Assembly: GCA_910578785.1 (NCBI GenBank)
Contig: CAJTSJ010000001.1
Coordinates: 1 to 64,000 of the forward strand
DNA: 64,000 nucleotides
Source of the DNA: an uncultured Muribaculum sp.
GTDB lineage: Bacteria > Bacteroidota > Bacteroidia > Bacteroidales > Muribaculaceae
Reading direction: 5' to 3'
Under the pieces are notes generated by a model that searched no databases, was not told the DNA's origin, and was given only the letters and a program-made list of their open reading frames with translations. Below, piece after piece: positions 43,324 through 52,468 of the stretch. The translations under genes were made by a program, and so were the position numbers. Each line of letters starts with the position of its first letter. Within the stretch, counting starts at the first letter, position 1.

Positions 43324-44781
43324 ATGAACATCATGCACTCTTCACGTCCCTCATTATTGGCGTCGCTGATTCCGGTCGGAGTCCTTATATTCGGCCTGGT
43401 AACCCTTATTCTCATCTTCGGAGCGGAAGACATCCAGAGCCTCGGACAGCCACTGCTGCTTGTAGCGGCGATAGCTTCCGTAGCCATATCGGTAATATTC
43501 TACCGACGTACGTTCCGAGCGTTCAGGATCGGTATTGCCAAGGCGGCCGTGCAGGTTCTTCCTACAGTGCCCATACTTCTGCTTATATCCACCGTAGCGG
43601 CCACATGGATGCTCAGCGGCGTTGTGCCGACACTGATATGCTACGGACTCGACATGCTCAACCCCACTCTCTTCCTGTTTACCACCTGCACTGTATGCGC
43701 TCTGATATCCGTGCTCAGCGGAAGCTCATGGACCACAATAGCCACTGTCGGGCTCGCTTTCATGGGCATCGGCACTCTTTGGGACTACCATCCGGGATGG
43801 ATAGCCGGAGCCATCATATCGGGAGCCTACTTCGGCGACAAAGTGTCTCCCCTGTCCGACACCACCGTTCTGGCATCATCCACCTGCGGAGTCCGGCTGT
43901 TTCCCCACATCCGCTACATGATGATTACCACCATACCGGCACTGATTCTTGCGCTGATAGTATTTACCGCAGTCGGCATATTCCACAGCGGAGACAGTTC
44001 CCAACAGTCGTCAGGCATGGTCGATGCCTTGCACGCCACGTTCAACATCACTCCATGGTGTCTGCTCATACCGCTCATCACAATTATAATCCTCGCCCTG
44101 CGGGCAGGCACGAAACTGACGCTTATGGCAAGTACACTGCTCGGAATAGCCGGCATATTTCTGTTTCAGCCCGACATCCTGGCCAAATTAGAGGGGACAC
44201 AGGCCGCGTCGGCGCTCACCCACATCTCGGCCATAGGCCGGCTGCTCGTCACATCCACAGAACTGCCGACCGGCCACGAGCAGCTCGACGCACTCGTGGC
44301 TACCGGAGGTATGCAAGGGATGTTGCCCACTATAGCCCTGATTCTGTGTGCCATGTGCTTCGGAGGCGCTATGATGGGCTCCGGAATGCTGTTCACTATA
44401 ACCCACGCAGTCACCTCGCGCCTTAGCAAAACCCGCAACATCGTCATCTCCACCGTTGTCACCGGTCTGATGCTCAACAGCTGCACAGGTGACCAATATC
44501 TCTCCATAATACTTAACGGCAACCTTTACCGCAATCTCTACCGCCGTCGCGGACTTGACCCCAGACTTCTGAGCCGCTCCATAGAAGACTCCACTTCGGT
44601 GACGTCGGTATTGATTCCCTGGAACAGTTGCGGACTCACCCAGTCCGCCGTGCTCGGAGTAGCTACCCTAACCTACCTCCCCTGCTGCATTTTCAACATC
44701 GCCAGTCCGCTCATCACCATCCTTGTCGCCTCCATCGGATTCCGCATACGCCCGGTGTCATACACCGGTGCAACGGCCTGA
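43324..44781 (+). CDS. NhaC-family Na+/H+ antiporter
   Basis: 485 aa, about 11-12 transmembrane helices. Family motifs are SGSSWTTIATVGLAFMGIG, ISGAYFGDKVSPLSDTTVLA (conserved Asp residues of the ion site) and NSCTGDQYLSIILNGN, with DSTSVTSVLIPWNSCG near the end. It exchanges cytoplasmic Na+ for protons. It is monocistronic and converges with the TPR/HTH regulator. A second ATG at 43333 is possible. Confidence 0.9.
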   Translation: MNIMHSSRPSLLASLIPVGVLIFGLVTLILIFGAEDIQSLGQPLLLVAAIASVAISVIFYRRTFRAFRIGIAKAAVQVLPTVPILLLISTVAATWMLSGVVPTLICYGLDMLNPTLFLFTTCTVCALISVLSGSSWTTIATVGLAFMGIGTLWDYHPGWIAGAIISGAYFGDKVSPLSDTTVLASSTCGVRLFPHIRYMMITTIPALILALIVFTAVGIFHSGDSSQQSSGMVDALHATFNITPWCLLIPLITIIILALRAGTKLTLMASTLLGIAGIFLFQPDILAKLEGTQAASALTHISAIGRLLVTSTELPTGHEQLDALVATGGMQGMLPTIALILCAMCFGGAMMGSGMLFTITHAVTSRLSKTRNIVISTVVTGLMLNSCTGDQYLSIILNGNLYRNLYRRRGLDPRLLSRSIEDSTSVTSVLIPWNSCGLTQSAVLGVATLTYLPCCIFNIASPLITILVASIGFRIRPVSYTGATA

Positions 44782-44851
44782 CACCCACAACAAACACTGT
44801 TCTGTAGATTCACTATCGCAGTAAAAGACTTCATTTTAAAATAGTCTCCCT

Positions 44852-46519
44852 CTATTCCGCATTGGCAAGAATCCACTCGTCGAGCGACTCGCTGATTCCT
44901 AACTTAGACTTCAATCGACCCTTGCGTTGCTTTAATGTATTGTCTGAAATGTTAAGAAGTACAGCAATATCAGATCTACTGAGTCCAAGTTTGATAAGGC
45001 AACATAAATTAATGTCGTCATCGGTAAGCATCGGGCATCTTCTGGTTAAGTTCTCAACAAAGCCGTTCTTGCTTGCATCGACAGACATCTTTATGCTTTC
45101 CATATCCTCATGAGTGAGCATCAGATTCTTAATGGATAGTTTTCGTCCAAGATTGTCCATATCCTTAATAGCCATTGCTTTACTCAAGGCTCTATCGAGG
45201 GTATATAGACGTTGGGTCATCCGGTCAATATGTTTTTCCTTGTCCCTCAGCAAATTATTCAGCTCATTCTGAACCATGCTTATTGATTCGTTTATCATCG
45301 CCGTTCTGGCATTTTTGATTTTCATAAGAGTTTGTCTACTCCTGTTTATCTTATGCATGAAGAATATTGTCAGAAACAACACAAGTATCAACAGGCCCCC
45401 TACCAACAGCCATGCATCGCGATTGACAATTTTCAGCCTGTCCCGCTCTCCTTCCAGCTTAAGCATGTCATATCTCTTCTGCCACTCAAGAGCTTTTTCG
45501 TCAAGCATGCTGTTATACATCGAATCAAGATTGGAAGCATAACGACGATAATACATCAAGGCATCTTCATAATGTCCTTGCTCCGCCTGAATATTCGACA
45601 TTCCAAGATAATAGCGTCCTAAGGCATTTGACGATGAATCCGAAAAACCTTTTTTCAAGTACATCTTTGCCGAGTCAAGCTCTCCTATTTTTGCAAAGAC
45701 AAATCCTTTAAGGCTGTACAGAACCATCGAATCTCCATAATTTTTTAGAAGAGGAATACTGTTTATTGCTTCATTTATGTTATAGAGAGCCTTCCGATAA
45801 TTATCCCGTTTATAATCCATCAAAGCGAGTTTATGGTATATGGGGGCCAATCCTCCGGTATATGAGGCAAAAGGCAAAGCTTCATACAGCTTCTTTTCGG
45901 CATGATTAAAGTCCTTCATATACATGTAAGATGTTCCTATTTCGTTTAGACAAGCTACGATTTTTGCCGTATCGTTGCACAACACGGCATAATTCCTGGC
46001 TTTCTCCAATTGTTCAATTGCCTCTTCGTATGGAGGAATATATTCTATCATATTACCCCAAAAATAATGAATGTACATCAGCAGACGGCTGTCCTGTAAT
46101 CCATAAGCGGTCTCATAGGCTTTTTTTATATAATTTATTGCCAGGCTGTCGTTACCAAGCTGGTCATAAATGTCGCTTGCATAAAGGTAACACCATGCAA
46201 GGCGATTGACGCTGTCGTGTCTGGCATAATATCGAATAGCGACATTGATAAGCGAATCGTTTTCTGGCACAATGTAATTACGCGATTCGGCCTGAGTCAT
46301 CAGAAGCGCGAAACGCGCCTTGTCCTCGGCATTGAGCCTTTCTCTATCCTCATCCAGTTTATTGAGCAGTATAAGCGCACTGTCGGGCCTTGAAAACATC
46401 AGACTGTCGGCACAATTCAAAGTCTCAAACGTAACAGAAGGATATCTCCGACCGCATGACATCAACAGGACGATTAATATAAATGTAATGTATGGTTTGC
46501 CTCTCATCTTTATAATCAT
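44852..46519 (-). CDS. Membrane-bound TPR regulator with LuxR-like HTH
   Basis: 555 aa. The N-terminal signal/lipobox (LLMSCGRR) is followed by TPR helices (about 35-350), one transmembrane helix (about 372-392, AWLLVGGLLILVLFLTIFFM), a coiled coil and a C-terminal HTH (LGLSRSDIAVLLNISDNTLK, RLKSKLGI). This export-side TPR/inner HTH plan is a common Bacteroides one-protein sensor. It is transcribed away from the DUF3244/C10 protease genes, so it may control them. An ATG at 46507 is an alternative start. Confidence 0.8.
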   Translation of the reverse strand: MIIKMRGKPYITFILIVLLMSCGRRYPSVTFETLNCADSLMFSRPDSALILLNKLDEDRERLNAEDKARFALLMTQAESRNYIVPENDSLINVAIRYYARHDSVNRLAWCYLYASDIYDQLGNDSLAINYIKKAYETAYGLQDSRLLMYIHYFWGNMIEYIPPYEEAIEQLEKARNYAVLCNDTAKIVACLNEIGTSYMYMKDFNHAEKKLYEALPFASYTGGLAPIYHKLALMDYKRDNYRKALYNINEAINSIPLLKNYGDSMVLYSLKGFVFAKIGELDSAKMYLKKGFSDSSSNALGRYYLGMSNIQAEQGHYEDALMYYRRYASNLDSMYNSMLDEKALEWQKRYDMLKLEGERDRLKIVNRDAWLLVGGLLILVLFLTIFFMHKINRSRQTLMKIKNARTAMINESISMVQNELNNLLRDKEKHIDRMTQRLYTLDRALSKAMAIKDMDNLGRKLSIKNLMLTHEDMESIKMSVDASKNGFVENLTRRCPMLTDDDINLCCLIKLGLSRSDIAVLLNISDNTLKQRKGRLKSKLGISESLDEWILANAE

Positions 46520-46600
46520 TTACACAAATATAGTAAAAAATGGACGGATTGCTATAAAATAACCGTTCTGTAAACGACATAAATCCTTATAAAAACAGGT

Positions 46601-46697
46601 ATGTACCCCACTTTGTAAAAGTCAAAACAATCAATCTATTGATTATAAGCCGTTTATATTCGGCAGAATTTTGAATTATGTACCCCATATGTACCCC
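46601..46697. repeat. Three ATGTACCCC direct repeats in the divergent promoter region
   Basis: ATGTACCCC lies at 46601-46609, 46678-46686 and 46689-46697, the last two 11 nt apart (one helical turn). A full -7 box TAATTTTG (46729-46736) for the DUF3244 gene is 32 nt downstream of the last copy, so the pair lies where an activator would bind. The interval 46520-46765 holds no gene. Confidence 0.65.
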
Positions 46698-46765
46698 TCT
46701 TTTTCTTCACATTTTTAGACTATATATATAATTTTGCTATGCGTAAAACTTTAATCCCATAAATT

Positions 46766-47119
46766 ATGAAATTAGTAAAAGCGTTTATTTTAGCATTTAG
46801 CATTGTCGGTGGATTGACACATTCCTATGCGGAAGAAATTCCAATACACCTAAATCCATCAGATGGAAAAAGCAAGGATGAAGTTCCCGTCACCGGAGGC
46901 TACGACAACGACTCCAAGGAGCTTGCCCTGAAGTTTTCGGAGTGCGAGGTCTACGACGTTGCCGTAATAGGCACGGAGGGGATAGTGTTCTCATCGAAAG
47001 TCGATGTCAAGAACTACCGTGAAGTACGTGTACGCATAGGCGCCTACGACGGAGAGGCATACACCGTCGTGGTCACCGACAGCAAAGGACGCGTCTACGA
47101 AGGCGACTTCTTCGCCTAA
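46766..47119 (+). CDS. DUF3244-like small exported protein
   Basis: 117 aa. Signal peptide (KAFILAFSIVGGLTHSYA, cleavage after SYA), then a short linker and a beta-sandwich-like domain with DVAVIGTEGIVFSSKVDV and AYTVVVTDSKGRVYEGDF, as in DUF3244 proteins of Bacteroidales. Function unknown. It is the first gene of the protease island, behind the ATGTACCCC repeats, 72 nt before the C10 protease gene. Confidence 0.65.
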   Translation: MKLVKAFILAFSIVGGLTHSYAEEIPIHLNPSDGKSKDEVPVTGGYDNDSKELALKFSECEVYDVAVIGTEGIVFSSKVDVKNYREVRVRIGAYDGEAYTVVVTDSKGRVYEGDFFA

Positions 47120-47191
47120 GCCACCCAATCCTACCACCCCTCTCCTTATCAAACCAAACAAACAGTCATTATTAACTAAATCCCATTTACA

Positions 47192-48556
47192 ATGAAAAAG
47201 CTATTCTACTTATTCTTTCTGCTTTTGGTTGCATCATGCTCCGATGACATCATCGAGACTTCAGGATTGGATATCGCCCCTGATTCCTATCGCGGTCAAC
47301 CGCGTTCACACAAAGTTACTGAACAACAAGCGATAAACACCATTATGGCACATTTTGCAATGATACAAAATGATGCGCTTTCACGTGGCGAATCAACGAC
47401 TTCTCCTGAAGTTCAGGATGTTCGGGTTTTAAGAAGTATAGACCTTGGCATTGATTCGATAAGGTGTCGAGATCTTTATGAGACGGTGGACACTATGTAT
47501 AAAAGATTTAGTGACAAAGACAAAGTATTCCTTGACACATTATTCTACATTGTGAATTTTGAAGAAAAGAAAGGCTGTGCTATTCTTGCCGCCGACGACC
47601 GTACCGAACCAATATATGCAATAATTGACGAAGGGAATATAAAACCGAACGAATTATTTCAAGATAAAAACCTTGGCTTTTTAAGTGTAATTGATACTTC
47701 TATTGGTTTATTATTACATGATGTTGTTAGTTATGAGCCATCCAAAAAATTAGATAGAATAGACATAACCCCCGACCCCTCATTTCCTCAAACAGAATTG
47801 ACAGTCGAAAAAGCAGACCCAATTTTAAAAACCAAATGGGGACAATCTGAACCTTACAACTATAGGTGTCCCGGACCACATACAGGATGTGTAATTACGG
47901 CCACAGCACAAATAATGTCCTATTATCAAACATTTGATTATTTCGTCCATACTCAGCATGGAGATTTACGACATATTACTTTGGATTGGACTCAGATAAT
48001 GACTGATTGTAGTCAGGACGGAAGATTTAAAGGCTCAAAACCACAAAATCGTTCAGGGGAAAATATCGCTTGGTTTATGGCATATTTGGGGCATAAAATG
48101 GATGCAGAATATAAAACAAATGAAACCTCTGCTAAAAGTAGCAAAGCCATAGAATGGTTAAATACTTATGGCAACCTAAACGCTTCTACTCTTAAAGATT
48201 ATAATTTTAACAATATTAAAGAAGCTTTAGATAACGGCAATTTGGCATATGCCAACGGTTATAAGAAAAAGAACACATTTCTTGGAATTACTACTGGATA
48301 CTCAGGTGGCCATGCGTGGGTTTATGATGGATATTTGACCATGAAAATGAAATATATTGGTGTTGAAATTGATTATTCCAAATACTTACATTGTAATTGG
48401 GGATGGAATGGCTCTAAAAACGGTTATTATTTGAGTAAGGTTTTCAATACCTCCAACGCATATATTGAGGATGAACCGGACGATTACAATGAGGGGCGAC
48501 ATTATAAATATAAATTACAATATTCTATTGTTTCAAATCCCAATGTTAATCAATAA
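47192..48556 (+). CDS. C10-family (streptopain-like) cysteine peptidase, lipoprotein
   Basis: 454 aa. Lipobox VASC (Cys near 16). The propeptide of about 190 residues has the Spi/Prt-type segment DKVFLDTLFYIVNFEEKKG and GCAILAADDRTEPIYAIID. The mature domain starts near ILKTKWGQSEPYN, with catalytic Cys233 (HTGCVITATAQIM) and His374 (GGHAWVYDGY), followed by HCNWGWNGSKNGYYLS. It is related to SpeB and the Bacteroides Bfp proteases. The DNA is AT-rich compared with the flanks, hinting at transfer. Confidence 0.92.
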   Translation: MKKLFYLFFLLLVASCSDDIIETSGLDIAPDSYRGQPRSHKVTEQQAINTIMAHFAMIQNDALSRGESTTSPEVQDVRVLRSIDLGIDSIRCRDLYETVDTMYKRFSDKDKVFLDTLFYIVNFEEKKGCAILAADDRTEPIYAIIDEGNIKPNELFQDKNLGFLSVIDTSIGLLLHDVVSYEPSKKLDRIDITPDPSFPQTELTVEKADPILKTKWGQSEPYNYRCPGPHTGCVITATAQIMSYYQTFDYFVHTQHGDLRHITLDWTQIMTDCSQDGRFKGSKPQNRSGENIAWFMAYLGHKMDAEYKTNETSAKSSKAIEWLNTYGNLNASTLKDYNFNNIKEALDNGNLAYANGYKKKNTFLGITTGYSGGHAWVYDGYLTMKMKYIGVEIDYSKYLHCNWGWNGSKNGYYLSKVFNTSNAYIEDEPDDYNEGRHYKYKLQYSIVSNPNVNQ

Positions 48557-48565
48557 ATTTAAGCG

Positions 48566-49006
48566 ATGAAATCAATACACAAAAAATTCTACCGGATAAT
48601 TCTCATTGTATCCTTACTGATGGTTGTTTCTGCCTGTAAGGATTCTACAGACAAATATCCTTTTTTTCTTAAATATGAAGCGGATGATAATCTTGAGATG
48701 TACCATATCGGGCATAATTCTTACGAAATAAGTGCAGGAGGCGGTACGTTGCGGATTATCGGAAGCATTGATTTTACGGTATATGCCGTGGACGTGGACG
48801 ACTGCCGGCTTGCCGTCGACAATACGCCGGAAACTGACGCCTGTGCGTCAGATATAGTAAGTCTGTCAACTATCGACACGAAAAATATTCAGATAACATT
48901 TCATCCTAACAACACCGGCAAACTGCGAAAGATAGAAATAATACTTCATCCTAAGTGGGATGAGGATGCCAAATTGGCCTTCTGGCAGTTTAGCCCGGAA
49001 TTGTAA
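48566..49006 (+). CDS. Small lipoprotein next to the C10 protease
   Basis: 146 aa. Lipobox VSAC. The rest is beta-rich and BACON/Ig-like (SYEISAGGGTLRIIGSIDFT), with no enzyme motif. It starts 9 nt after the protease stop, so it is co-transcribed. Bacteroides C10 proteases are often followed by small beta-barrel inhibitors, and that role is a possibility here, not a demonstrated similarity. Confidence 0.7.
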   Translation: MKSIHKKFYRIILIVSLLMVVSACKDSTDKYPFFLKYEADDNLEMYHIGHNSYEISAGGGTLRIIGSIDFTVYAVDVDDCRLAVDNTPETDACASDIVSLSTIDTKNIQITFHPNNTGKLRKIEIILHPKWDEDAKLAFWQFSPEL

Positions 49007-49022
49007 AGTAAATGTATGAAAT

Positions 49023-49420
49023 CCGCCTGCGGCTCACCTTACGGCTACAAATAGCCCGGCCCGAAAGGGCCGCAATGTGGCGTAATGCACATGTGGTGTG
49101 TAACGATGGATGCACAAGAAGGCAGACGGCAAGGCTCCTGTACACCTATTGTCTACCTTTATAATTTTAGCAAAATGAACAATCCGCTTATTATGTGATG
49201 CTTACGTTAATTAAAGACTTGATGAATGTCCACCCGTTGTCCACCATAAATAATCTCTATTAGACATTTGACCGATATAAATTTAATCATTTGACCCTGT
49301 AAACCGCAATAAACAATTACTATTTAATTGCATATCTATTAAGATTTAAATATATTTGTAACTACACATTGACCCGTTTCGCCTCGGCTCTCCTTACGGC
49401 TACAAACAGCTTGGCCCCGA
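49023..49420. repeat. Interspersed repeat copies A and B
   Basis: Copy A (about 49023-49077) reads CGCCTGCGGCTCACCTTACG, GCTACAAATAGC, then a GGCCC/GGGCC hairpin. Copy B (49386-49420) is partial: GGCTCTCCTTACGGCTACAA, CAGCTTGGCC. Both share CTTACGGCTACAAA with copy D at 50240. The interval 49007-49544 holds no convincing gene; 49078-49385 is AT-rich DNA without other features. Confidence 0.7.
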
Positions 49421-49544
49421 AACCGACAGGGGGAAATACAGCCGGGAAGGACGATTCAACCGGAAACGAAGGTAGTGAGTCTGTAGGTGGCAGTAATTTT
49501 AAATATAACAACCAATGTTCAATATTATCAAGACAATAGACAAA

Positions 49545-50000
49545 ATGAACAGACTTAATACGATTAAAACAGCTCGCATATTATCTATTGCAGGCATGTT
49601 ACTCTTATTCATGGCTATTATACCTTCATGTAAAGATGATAAAGAAGGAGAAGGCTTTCCGTCGATGAAATGGACACTTATTGAGACCAGTGAGCATTGG
49701 CAATCCGGAAAGAAATTTAATATACCCACACATGGAGGCATATATACATTTGAATGTAATATGGAATTCGATATTTGCTCGATAGAATATTTTGATGGAA
49801 AATCGTCAGAATATATGTTTCCAAACTCCAATAAAATCGAGATTCCTGAATTTGTGAGTATTTCCAGATTAAGCGGAAACAAACTAATGATTCAGTTTTA
49901 CAATAACTATAGCGGATTTGAAAAATCCATTTCTATTGAAACCCATTTCTGCAACTCTTTTTCTTCATTAGAATTCTCACAGAAATCTGGCGATAGTTAA
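49545..50000 (+). CDS. Small lipoprotein of the protease island
   Basis: 151 aa from ATG 49545; an in-frame ATG at 49515 would put ten extra residues before a normal lipoprotein signal. Lipobox IPSC. The remaining part is beta-rich: FNIPTHGGIYTFECNMEFDI and KLMIQFYNNYSGFEKSISIE. Similar plan to the preceding small lipoprotein but little identity. AT-rich. Unknown function; possibly a further inhibitor or adhesin domain. Confidence 0.65.
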   Translation: MNRLNTIKTARILSIAGMLLLFMAIIPSCKDDKEGEGFPSMKWTLIETSEHWQSGKKFNIPTHGGIYTFECNMEFDICSIEYFDGKSSEYMFPNSNKIEIPEFVSISRLSGNKLMIQFYNNYSGFEKSISIETHFCNSFSSLEFSQKSGDS

Positions 50001-50064
50001 AAATTTTAAAAGTTATGTATGCGTAAGTGATGCATGACATGTTAACCCCCGCGTTTCAGGTGTA

Positions 50065-50283
50065 TTACGCCCGGAGGGCGGTGCTATTTGTAGCGCGGGG
50101 TGAGCGGATGCGAACCCCGTGTGGAGCGAAAACAGAGCCGTGCACCCCGCCTGCGAGGGTACGGCTATAGAGGCGCTCTCGCAAGCGGAGCGCCGATGAT
50201 GGTCGGTAACTGTAGCCGTAAGATTCGCCTGCGGCTCACCTTACGGCTACAAATAGCGCGGCCCCCGGGGGCCGCAATGCGGG
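50065..50283. repeat. Interspersed repeat copies C and D
   Basis: Copy C (50069-50125) reads GCCCGGAGGGC, TTTGTAGCGCGGGGTGAGCG, GAACCCCGTGTGG. Copy D (50211-50283) contains the 12-bp inverted repeat TGTAGCCGTAAG (50211-50222) / CTTACGGCTACA (50240-50251), then GCGCGGCCCCCGGGGGCCGC. Copy C is inverted relative to A and D. A further hairpin GGCGCTC/GAGCGCC lies at about 50172-50194. No gene is seen in 50001-50389. Confidence 0.75.
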
Positions 50284-50389
50284 TTAACGATGGAGGTTGC
50301 GTCTCACCATTTATCCGATAATATCCGGATTCCTGACCGGCCAATCATTTAAAAAGCAACTTGATTCATAAACCAATAATATATTCGCT

Positions 50390-51901
50390 ATGAGAATGAA
50401 TAAATTAATAATAATGTTGGTCGGTGCGCTTTTGTGCGCGCCGGCCTTCACGGCATGTCAGGACGATCCGGAACCGGTAACGCCGGAAACGCCTGTCGAC
50501 CCGGAAAGTCCGCCGGACGAAAAACCCGAATTTCCGGACGGTATCGAAAAGAGCTGGTTCGACCAGCCGGAGGAGGACAGGTGGTTGATGCGGTGGATGC
50601 TCGGCGACGACGAAGCGATGAGGGGACCAGGCGAATATGAGTTTCAGGTTCCTGCATCGGGAGACGAATTCACATTCTGGTTCCCCGACTGCGACCAATT
50701 CCTGCGATGGGCAGATTTAGACGGAGTGGTGCAGTTGAATATGGACGGCTCTTCCCCGCTTGACCCCTATGCATGCCACGGAGTGGAGTACATCATCGTT
50801 GATGACAACTGTGTGCAATTAACGGTTCAGCCGAACGGATATTCGTTCCCGCGCAGGTTTGCCCTGTGTTTCCACTCAAAACGTGGAGGTGGCATTGTCA
50901 GATACGTGTTCAATCAGGATGCAGGCGATGGATCCTCCGACGGTTACGGTGACGGGAAAGTTCTATACTGGAGGTCCGGTTCAGAACCAATCATTCATTA
51001 CTCCCCCGATTTCAGCGGTTATGAATATTTGGAAATATTGCCGGAGAATGACACCGAACAAATTGCCCTCCATTGCATGAATGCTGATAATCTTGAAATA
51101 GAGTCGTTGACTGACATAAAGTGGAATTCAATCGGTAATCTGTCCATAAACAAGGCGGTATGTCCGGAAATGACAGTCACCACAAAAAACGACAGCCTAT
51201 TGATTGACCTGACTCCAAACTTCACAAAAAGCTATCGGTCGTATATCTTGACCGTAAAATCGGGCGACAAAAAAGTGTTGTTTAGAATTTATCAAAGGTA
51301 CAAGGATTCCCCCGACAAAGGGAAGATTTATCCGTACGACCCGAAATGGCTACTTGTTGACGACGGAACCGTATGGACGGGCGGTATATCGAATGACGGA
51401 GTATTCAGAATTTCAGGCAGAGGGGACTCCGTCACGGTCAAAAGTCTCAATTACGGCGCACTGTTAGGCCTAAGTGTGAAGGTCAACGAAAAGACCTACC
51501 GAACCACAACATATATTCTTACCGGCAAATGGTCGGACTGGGATACTCCCGTGCTCGGTAACGCCGCCTCGCTTCATCATTATGTTTGGGAAGTCAACAA
51601 AATGGACTTCAAGTTCATTATGAATATGACCGGACGGGAACGGGTAATCGAGGTGCATGTCATGTACATGGTAGCACCTCAGTCGATTTCAAACTGGTAT
51701 TCGATTATGGATCCCGCCTTCGGGTTCATTGAGAGATTCATTTTTGTTCAACCGCCATGGAATCCAGACACAAAAGGAGTGTCTGAATCCGACTGTCAAA
51801 AAGCAAATCTTAAAAACCACATAGAATGTGACAGCATCCGATATGAAAAACAACCGGAAGGTTATTACACCCGAACATTTGTATCTGAACGAGATTTGTA
51901 G
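50390..51901 (+). CDS. Large surface lipoprotein of unknown function
   Basis: 503 aa. Signal peptide with lipobox FTAC, then a Pro/Glu-rich linker (EPVTPETPVDPESPPDEKPE). The body is beta-rich with BACON-like strands (YEFQVPASGDEFTFWFPDCD, FRISGRGDSVTVKSLNYG) and no catalytic motif. It may be an adhesin or glycan-binding surface protein. It lies between repeat copies D and E in the island. Confidence 0.75.
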   Translation: MRMNKLIIMLVGALLCAPAFTACQDDPEPVTPETPVDPESPPDEKPEFPDGIEKSWFDQPEEDRWLMRWMLGDDEAMRGPGEYEFQVPASGDEFTFWFPDCDQFLRWADLDGVVQLNMDGSSPLDPYACHGVEYIIVDDNCVQLTVQPNGYSFPRRFALCFHSKRGGGIVRYVFNQDAGDGSSDGYGDGKVLYWRSGSEPIIHYSPDFSGYEYLEILPENDTEQIALHCMNADNLEIESLTDIKWNSIGNLSINKAVCPEMTVTTKNDSLLIDLTPNFTKSYRSYILTVKSGDKKVLFRIYQRYKDSPDKGKIYPYDPKWLLVDDGTVWTGGISNDGVFRISGRGDSVTVKSLNYGALLGLSVKVNEKTYRTTTYILTGKWSDWDTPVLGNAASLHHYVWEVNKMDFKFIMNMTGRERVIEVHVMYMVAPQSISNWYSIMDPAFGFIERFIFVQPPWNPDTKGVSESDCQKANLKNHIECDSIRYEKQPEGYYTRTFVSERDL

Positions 51902-51938
51902 CATTTCATGGGATCGTGTCTACTACGACGCGCCTGTC

Positions 51939-52012
51939 GCCCGGAGGGCTGTGCCACATTTGTAGCGCGGGGTGAGCGTATGCAAACCCCGTGTGGCCGC
52001 GAAAGAGCCGCA
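51939..52012. repeat. Interspersed repeat copy E
   Basis: GCCCGGAGGGCTGTGC, TTTGTAGCGCGGGGTGAGCG, AAACCCCGTGTGG and AGAGCCGCAAT align with copy C at 50069 with only scattered changes. It marks the right edge of the lipoprotein island, just before the rpmH promoter. Confidence 0.8.
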
Positions 52013-52056
52013 ATTACATCGACGGATTTTCAAAATTTCAAAATTTTGGCGAATGG

Positions 52057-52088
52057 TTTGCAATAATAAAATGTTTTGCTTAATTTTG
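52057..52088 (+). promoter_or_regulatory. Promoter of rpmH
   Basis: TTTG (52057-52060), 20 nt, TAATTTTG (52081-52088): a perfect Bacteroidota promoter, 47 nt before the rpmH ATG. Confidence 0.85.
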
Positions 52089-52135
52089 CACTCGCTTTAT
52101 TCACAGACTTATAAAAATAAAAACATTATACGACG

Positions 52136-52291
52136 ATGAAAAGAACATTTCAGCCCTCTAACAGAAAAAGAGTGAACAAGCACGGTTTCCGTGAACGTAT
52201 GTCTACACCCAACGGCCGCAAGGTATTGGCCCGCCGTCGCGCCAAAGGCCGCGCACGTCTTACTGTAAGCGACTCCATCGCCTGCAAGTAA
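52136..52291 (+). CDS. rpmH: 50S ribosomal protein L34
   Basis: 51 aa. The L34 signature is intact: [20 protein letters not shown], then [20 protein letters not shown], with a short C-terminal extension TVSDSIACK. Core component of the large subunit at the exit-tunnel region. It is monocistronic here, with its own promoter and terminator; rnpA and dnaA are not adjacent. Confidence 0.97.
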   Translation: MKRTFQPSNRKRVNKHGFRERMSTPNGRKVLARRRAKGRARLTVSDSIACK

Positions 52292-52410
52292 TCGGCGACT
52301 CCGTGCGTAAAACGCACACTACTTTCAACCGCTGAAAGAATCATCCGCCATGGGGATGCATCCCCCGATAATGGCTTAAAAATGGCCGGAACAACCGGTA
52401 AAACCGCATT

Positions 52411-52452
52411 AGGGCGGACATCAATAAGTCGGTGTCCGTCCTATTTATTTTT
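52411..52452 (+). terminator. Terminator of rpmH
   Basis: Stem AGGGCGGACA (52411-52420) / TGTCCGTCCT (52433-52442, one G-T pair), followed by ATTTATTTTT. It lies upstream of the ATG at 52469 and so excludes the earlier in-frame ATG at 52382 for the permease. Confidence 0.75.
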
Positions 52453-52468
52453 ACTAATATCACAATCA

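Noticed and set aside
49078..49385. Possible small genes in the gap between the island lipoproteins
   Set aside because: Only short, low-quality frames without signal peptides or motifs; the stretch is AT-rich spacer between repeat copies A and B.
50100..50321. 73-residue open frame in the gap before the large lipoprotein
   Set aside because: It is built from repeat copies C and D and their GC-rich palindromes; Arg/Gly/Pro-rich with no family.
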